DNA of 64,000 nucleotides from the NCBI RefSeq assembly GCF_029867415.1, contig NC_081182.1:9554646-9618645 (forward strand). The letters are read 5' to 3'. Below the pieces are notes generated by a model. It saw only the letters and a program-made list of their open reading frames with translations. It had not been told where the DNA came from and did not search any database. This stretch comes from Vicia villosa (lineage: Eukaryota > Streptophyta > Magnoliopsida > Fabales > Fabaceae). Below, one piece after another: positions 59,005 through 64,000 of the stretch. The position numbers and the translations under genes were made by a program. Position 1 is the stretch's first letter, and the number at the start of each line of letters is the position of its first letter.

Positions 59005-59258
59005 TGTTGAAACTGTTGTTTTTAGTATTTCAGTTGGCGTAACTGGTTACCGTAGCCGATTACAGGTCCGTGTTTTGTCAAACAGTGGCGCTGTGTAGTG
59101 GCGTAACCGGTTACACTAAAGCCTAGCAGTTTTATTTTTCTGTTTTGGCTGTTATTTTAGTTTCCAATCATTTGTAACTTTGTACTATAAAAGGGGTTCG
59201 CTACTCCTCATTGTTGGTAATGCCACTTTGATCACTCACTGCACCCTCAATTACTCTC

Positions 59259-59305
<47 letters not shown>

Positions 59306-59391
59306 TCTCATTTTTCTTTAATCTTCATCTTCTTCAACTGAACCAAAATTCTCCATTTATACACCTAGATTATTTTTTGTATGTTCTAACA
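59005..59391 (+). repeat. 5' LTR of the copia element (387 bp)
   Basis: Contains CTATAAAAGG (TATA, about 59185-59194), a (TC)n tract at 59254-59298 in the transcribed leader, and 'GTAAC(C/T)GGTTAC' palindromes (59038-59050 and 59103-59114). Confidence 0.9.
59254..59298. repeat. (TC)n microsatellite in the copia 5' LTR
   Basis: About 22 TC units with one TA interruption. The right LTR has only a short 'tctctctgtctct' here. Confidence 0.95.
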
Positions 59392-59435
59392 TTTGGCATC
59401 AAGAGCCCTGGTTCTAATCCAATTCCGCTGCGACA

Positions 59436-60400
59436 ATGAGTAACGTTATCAATGATTGAATCCCTACCAACCTACTGATTCTTAATTCGTAGAATTATGA
59501 CAAGTGGTCGAAACAAATGAAGGTTTTGTTTGAGTATCAAGAAGTTCTCGATATCGTCAACAACGGTGTTACACCACTTGGGGTTGAACCCAAAGCTACA
59601 CATCAAGCTACATTCAAAGAAGAGAAGAAGAAAGACTACAAAGCTCTCTTCTTGATTCACTCTTGCGTTGATGGTGATAATTTTGAAAAGGTCGGTGATT
59701 GCGAGTCTGCGAGGCAAGCTTGGGTAATTCTTGAAAAAGCTTATGCTGGGGCTGCGAAGGCGAAGGTGGTGAGGTTACAAACTCACTAGAGGCAATTTGA
59801 GTTGACGCAATTGGAAGAGAAGAAAACAATCAATGATTATGTGACGCGCATTACGCGTTTGGTAAATTAAGGCATGTGGAGAAACCATTCTAGAGCAGAA
59901 TATTGAGTCTAAAATCTTATGTTCGTTGACGTCAAGATTCGACAATATCGTTGTAGCTATCGAAGATTCGAAGGATCTTGCGACATTGAGCAAGGATGAG
60001 CTTCAAAGTTCTCTAGAAGCACATGAACAAAGAATGTATGAGAGAGGGAACGATAAGGCAAAGACGGAGATAGCTTTGCAAGCTCATTTTCAACGAAAGG
60101 AGTAAAGGATCGAAAGGAAAATGGGCTTCGAAAGGGAAGCAAGGTTCTCAGAATTTGGGTGGGGGAGATTCACAAAATTCGAAGGTCTCGATGGGACAAA
60201 AGGGTGAGAGAAGCAACTCCAATGGTTATGGTGATCTTAGCAACGCGAAAGGTGGAAAATCGAGATATATGAGCAAAGTACAATGCTGGTAATGTAGGAA
60301 ACTTGGGCATTTCGCAGCAAAATGTAGTGCTAAACAGTGGAAATCTAAAGGAGATGAAGTCAAGGTTTCAAGGAAAGATCTGGATGACGAAGCCACACTC
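59436..60400 (+). pseudogene. Copia gag with zinc knuckle, interrupted by stops
   Basis: ATG at 59436 (MSNVIND, stop). The frame then continues NYDKWSKQMKVLFEYQEVLD, KKKDYKALFLIHSCVDGDNF, SARQAWVILEKAYAG and, after a stop, QFELTQLEEKKTINDYVTRI. This is the UBN2-type gag of copia elements. Further on, CW-stop-CRKLGHFAAKC (60281-60325) is a CX2CX4HX4C zinc knuckle whose second spacer residue became a stop. There are at least four stops and one frameshift. Confidence 0.85.
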
Positions 60401-60403
60401 TTA

Positions 60404-61201
60404 ATGATGATTACCGAGGAGTTTGGTGGCAATTCAGAGGTGCTGGACAGCAGCTGTAATAGTGCAGAAAACGGGACAGATTTGTGCTTAGAACAAAATG
60501 TGATGATTTCGGTTCGAGATGGAACCCAAGGCAGCGATGAGTGGTACTTGGACTCCGGTTGTTCGACTCATATGACGGGGAGAAAAGATTGGTTTGTGCA
60601 AATCAATCAAGTGGCAAAAAATAAAGTGAAGTTTGCGGATGATTCCACTCTTACGGCCAAAGGTGTCGGTGATGTTTTGATCGAGAAGAAGAATGATGGA
60701 CATTCTATGATCAAAGATGTGCTATATATTCTAGGTATTAAATGTAATATTTGGAGTATTGGGCAATTGCATGAGAAAGGTTACAACATACATTTGGAAA
60801 ATAAGATCTTGTGTGTTATCGATGCTAGTGGTGTGTTGATCCTTAAGGCTCCCATGGCTTCCAATAGGACCTTTAAAGTTGAGTTGAAAGTATTGGAACA
60901 TAGGTGCTTAGCTACAACTGCAAGTAGAGTGGAGTGGTTATGGCATTACCGACTCGGAATAATGCGTGAGATTGTGCCACCTTATACGCCGCAGCAAAAT
61001 GGTATTGCCGAGAGGAAAAATAGTTCGATAATGAATATGGTTCGAAGCATGTTAAGAGGCAAAAGCCTACCGAAGGAACTATGGGAAGAAGCGGTCTGTA
61101 CACCCACTTATTTGTTGAATAGATGTCCTACAAATAAGCTTGAGAAGCTTACACCGGAAGAGGTATGGTGTGGATTCAAACCGAATCTAAGCCATTTTTG
61201 A
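60404..61201 (+). pseudogene. Copia protease and in-frame-deleted integrase
   Basis: An open frame of 265 codons. The protease motif WYLDSGCSTHMTG (60541-60579) is intact and is followed by VKFADDSTLTAKGVGDVLIE. The GAG-pre-integrase region reads VEWLWHYRLGIM and is joined at once to EIVPPYTPQQNGIAERKNSS (60967), the last catalytic Glu region of integrase. The HHCC zinc site and the two catalytic Asp are therefore missing. The deletion kept the reading frame. Confidence 0.88.
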
Positions 61202-62380
61202 GTTTTTGATTCGGTAGCCTATAGACATGTGTCGGATTAACTTAGAAAGAAGTTGGACGACAAGGGAGAGGAAATGGTTTTTGTTGAATATCATTCTATA
61301 GGTAGTTACAAACTGTTTGATGCGAGAAATCGGAAGATTGTAATTAGTTGGAATGTTATATTTGATGAAAATAGCAGCAGCAGTCCCATTGTAATCAATT
61401 ACATCCCGACAGTGCAATCTGGTGTAACCGGTTACATGAAGGAAAAATAGAGCTTTGCAGCAGAACAAACTGTAACCAGTTATAGTAATCGATTACAGCA
61501 GAGTGAACTTCCACCAACACTATTTTATGATGATTCGTCAGTCCCGAAACTATTCTGCAGCCCCCGAATGCGAGAGTCCAAGAATGCGAGAGGTTCCAAG
61601 ATAATGAAGTCAACAATGAAGGTAATTTCGTCCATTTTGCGCTTATGGCCAAATCAAAACCGGTGAACACGGAGGAGGCTCTAAGCAATCCAAAAAGGAT
61701 TTGTGCAATGAAAGAGGAGCTGGAATCAATTGAGAATAATGGAACTTGTGAGTTGGTTGATCTACCTTATGGTAAGAAGCCGATTGGTGTGCGTTGGGTC
61801 TATAAAGTGAAGGCAAATCCCAAAACGAGATAATCAAGTATAACGCTTGATTGGTAGCGATATGGTTTTTGCAACGTGAAGGTATAAACTTTGAGGAGGT
61901 GTTTGCACTTGTGGCTAGACTTGAGACCATCCGTTTGTTTGTTGGTATTGCAAACAACAACTATTGGGGCATTTATCAAATGGACGTCAAATCCGCATTT
62001 TTGAATGGTCCACTTGATGAAGAGGTCTATCTTGAGCAGCCCCCCAAATTTGTAGTGAAGAGTCAAGAGATGAGGTACTACAAGTTGAACAAAGCATTGT
62101 ATGGCTTGAAATAAGCTCTAAGAGCTTGGAACAAGCGCATTGATGGCTTTCTTGTTGATATTGGTTTCAAGCGATGTGTGTCAAAACATGGCGTCTATGT
62201 GAGATCAGATGCTAATGATGGAGTGATCATTCTTTGCCTATATATGGATGATCTTTTGATTATCGAAAGTTGTGAGAAGAATATCTCAAGGTTCAAGAAG
62301 GAACTCATGAATGAGTTTGAGATGACGGACCTTGGGATTTTGAGATACTTTCTTGCCATAGAGTTCCAACGGTAAAAAGT
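61202..62380 (+). pseudogene. Copia integrase C-terminus and reverse transcriptase, interrupted
   Basis: After the stop at 61199: VFDSVAYRHVSD, stop, LRKKLDDKGEEMVFVEYHS. Then RT: KPIGVRWVYKVKANPKTR (61780), [50 protein letters not shown], stop, ALRAWNKRI. The catalytic motif is LYMDDLLII (62239-62265, YMDD in place of the usual YVDD), followed by FEMTDLGILRYFLAIEFQ. RNase H is absent and the sequence passes into the 3' LTR. 61415-61500 has the same GTAACCGGTTAC-type text as the LTRs. Confidence 0.88.
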
Positions 62381-62452
62381 GGGACTGCTCATGCACCAAA
62401 GGAGGTATGCACTTGAGCATGCTGGATTTGGACCAACTGAAGTGAGGTGGTG

Positions 62453-62822
62453 CGTTGAAACTGTTGTTTTTAACACTTCAGTTGGCGTAATCGGTTACCG
62501 TAACCGATTACAGGCCTGGGTTTTGCCAAACAGTGGCTTTGTGTAATGGCGTAACCGGTTACGCTGTTTTTCGTAACCGGTTAGACTAAAGCATAGCAGT
62601 TTTATTTTTCTTTTTTGGTTTTTATTTTATTTTCCAAACATTTGTAACTTTGTACTATAAAAAGGGCTCACTACTCCTCATTATTGGTAATGCTAATTTG
62701 ACCACTCACCATCAGTTACTCTCTCTGTCTCTTAATTTCTCTCATTTTTCTTTAATCTTCTTCTTCAATTGAACCAAAATTCTCCATTGATACACCTAGA
62801 TTGTTTTTTGTATGTTCTAACA
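62453..62822 (+). repeat. 3' LTR of the copia element (370 bp)
   Basis: Aligns to the 5' LTR with many substitutions and small indels. It has a longer GTAACCGGTTA-containing stretch (two extra half sites, 62551-62582) and lacks the long TC tract. A purine-rich tract (gaagtgaggtgg) precedes it. Confidence 0.9.
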
Positions 62823-62827
62823 TGCTT

Positions 62828-63660
62828 TTGGTATTTGCATATGTAAGAGTCTATAACAATCAATGCTAGGGAGTTCTTCCAAAAGAGAAAAAATGTTTCT
62901 CTTCCCTAATACTACTTTGGTATGAAAAATAAGGCGGTTTTTTTGTTATCTCAAGTGTTATACAACTGGGTTATCGTTACAAGAATGAAAAATGGACTTC
63001 TTGTCTTAACCTATTCTCAAGTTACTGACCTCTCTCTGATCTTTCAAGCTCAACCGCCTAACATGAATCAAAATTCTGGAGATTCATCTAAACAATCAAT
63101 TGAGAGCCTCCATGTAGAAAAAATTGAAGTTCCTAAGGATGTTGGTGATATACTGGAGTGTTGATTAAATAAAGCCAAGGAAGCTAGAGATGTTAGGAAT
63201 AACATCACCATTATTGAACCTTCTTGAGGAACATCTAGCTCTAGGAATATTAGGCTGACAAATCTAAATTGTGAGAAAATAAGGAAGATTGAAGTTGTTG
63301 TTGCCAAGCTATTTGAGTCTTATGACTCAAGTGATTCTAAGTTAGATGAAGACGACTTGCATTGTCTCTTAATTAAAGAAGCTGAAGTGTTAAGCCTTCT
63401 ACTTGGAAATTAATGGTAAGGTTGTAGTTTTTTTAATTCAGTTTGTTGGACATTTTTGGATCTGTAAAGGCTTCATAACCTCCAAATATATATGTACAAT
63501 AATTGATCTTATGCGTATGCATCTTTTGATGCTGATCTAGTGGTTTTTTCATGATCTGGTTGTGTATGTACTAACATACTAATCTTTGCATTGGTATCCA
63601 CTAGCTGCTAGTTTGGAGTGCTAATCCTTTGCCATATTATGGCAAAAAGGGGGGGAGTGA
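62828..63660 (+). mobile_element. Degraded 3' region of a second copia (SIRE-like) element
   Basis: Broken frames (SLHVEKIEVPKDVGDILEC at 63100; KIRKIEVVVAKLFESYDSSD at 63275) with acidic, low-complexity residues resemble the post-pol or gag-like ORF region of SIRE-type elements. The GGCAAAAAGGGGGGGAG tract at 63640-63656 is like their polypurine tract. The following text (tgatggtgttgtgtg) could begin an LTR but soon gives way to the inverted Ogre fragment. Confidence 0.35.
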
Positions 63661-63699
63661 TGGTGTTGTGTGATCTATATTACCAATAACAGGTAACAG

Positions 63700-63980
63700 G
63701 TAATTATTTAGTACTAACCATTGTCGCTACGCGAAAAAACACAGAGTTACCGCCGAGTTTTATTTATCCCAAAGGAAAATGAAAACATTGAGTAAACCCC
63801 AAAAGGATGGATAAGATGGTCTCGCAACCAAAACTCTGGTATGCAAGGGGAAGGTATTAGCACCCTTCGCATATGTTGTACTCAACGGAATCCCCTTTGT
63901 TTGTTTGTTTCTAAGAGTGTTATTAACTAAGAGTTTACTTGCTAAGAAGGAGAAAAAAAGAAAGTTTTAAATTAGTGAGC
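63700..63980 (-). mobile_element. 3' end of an Ogre-type LTR in reverse orientation
   Basis: The reverse complement reads 'gaagggtgctaataccttcc', 'ccttgcata', 'ggataaataaaactcggcg' and 'gtaactctg', parallel to 28197-28325 (agggtgccttacaccttccc, ctttgcata, ggataaaataaaagtcggtg, gcgactct). It is a diverged relative, cut by the window end. Confidence 0.65.
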
Positions 63981-64000
63981 TCGCCACGATTCCTGAACCC

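Larger units (their letters stand above)
59005..62822 (+). mobile_element. Ty1/copia retrotransposon, both LTRs present, internally deleted and non-functional
   Basis: LTRs 59005-59391 and 62453-62822 (TGTTGAAACTG to GTTCTAACA, with the right start mutated to CG). The PBS TGGCATCAAGAGC (59394-59406) resembles the tRNA-iMet type, and a 5-bp target duplication TGCTT flanks the element. Inside are gag, zinc knuckle, protease, fused GAG-pre-integrase/integrase end, and RT up to LGILRYFLAIEFQ, in copia order. Most of the integrase core and all of RNase H are deleted, and several stops interrupt gag and pol. LTR differences are many, so the insertion is older than the Ogre. Confidence 0.92.

Overview
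The window looks like a gene-poor stretch of nuclear DNA from a large-genome legume, most likely of the pea/vetch tribe (Fabeae) or a close temperate relative. The base is AT-rich and eukaryotic. One gene has GT-AG introns. Nested LTR retrotransposons dominate, including an Ogre-type Ty3/gypsy element with 3.6-kb LTRs and a primer-binding site of the kind used with tRNA-Arg, a lineage especially abundant in Fabeae. I see only two host genes that look intact: a five-exon FILAMENT-LIKE PLANT PROTEIN gene on + (coding 9783-13399, 1049 aa, with an intron in the 5' leader) and a single-exon SAUR50-type auxin-responsive gene on - (44882-45202, 106 aa).

Layout. 1-4.5 kb: long chromovirus-type LTR butted against an Ogre-like LTR relic. 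4.5-8.4 kb: AT-rich spacer with a fold-back element. 8.4-13.6 kb: FPP gene. 14.2-17.7 kb: decayed Tat-type gypsy relic with a recognisable protease. 17.7-20.2 kb: a PIF/Harbinger-like MITE, a segment repeated 21 kb away, a 5'-truncated L1 LINE with a 15-bp target duplication, and a hAT-like MITE with an 8-bp target duplication. 20.2-24.75 kb: inverted copia RT relic, copia LTR, gypsy relic. 24.76-38.34 kb: very young non-autonomous Ogre-type element (LTR, gag only, 64-bp satellite-like repeats, LTR), followed directly by a second PBS and leader that stop inside a LINE. 38.3-44 kb: LINE relics, second copy of the repeated segment, a 5S rRNA-like inverted repeat, and a copia gag relic on -. 44.9-45.3 kb: SAUR gene. 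45.7-49.7 kb: gypsy relics and a (TA)n array. 50.2-52.7 kb: a Tourist-like MITE and a Pack-MULE. 52.8-58.9 kb: inverted copia LTR, a SINE, and spacer. 59.0-62.8 kb: a bounded but internally deleted copia element. 62.8-64 kb: copia 3' region and an inverted Ogre LTR fragment.

The most interesting objects are the following. (1) The Pack-MULE at 51262-52737 has a 9-bp target duplication, eight near-palindromic TTCGGA...TCCGAA motifs near its ends, and a captured fragment resembling plant NO VEIN-type (HSP90-like ATPase family) proteins. (2) The gag-only Ogre has nearly identical LTRs and an LTR-PBS-leader extension beyond its right LTR. (3) A roughly 125-bp inverted repeat is built from 5S rRNA-like sequence. 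(4) A 600-bp non-coding, promoter-like segment is present twice in direct orientation with more than 20 kb of transposons between the copies. No bacterial-type system, CRISPR array or operon is present.

All family assignments rest on reading motifs and remembered family features. No alignment or database search was run. LTR boundaries backed by target duplications or a PBS are firm, and the others are approximate.
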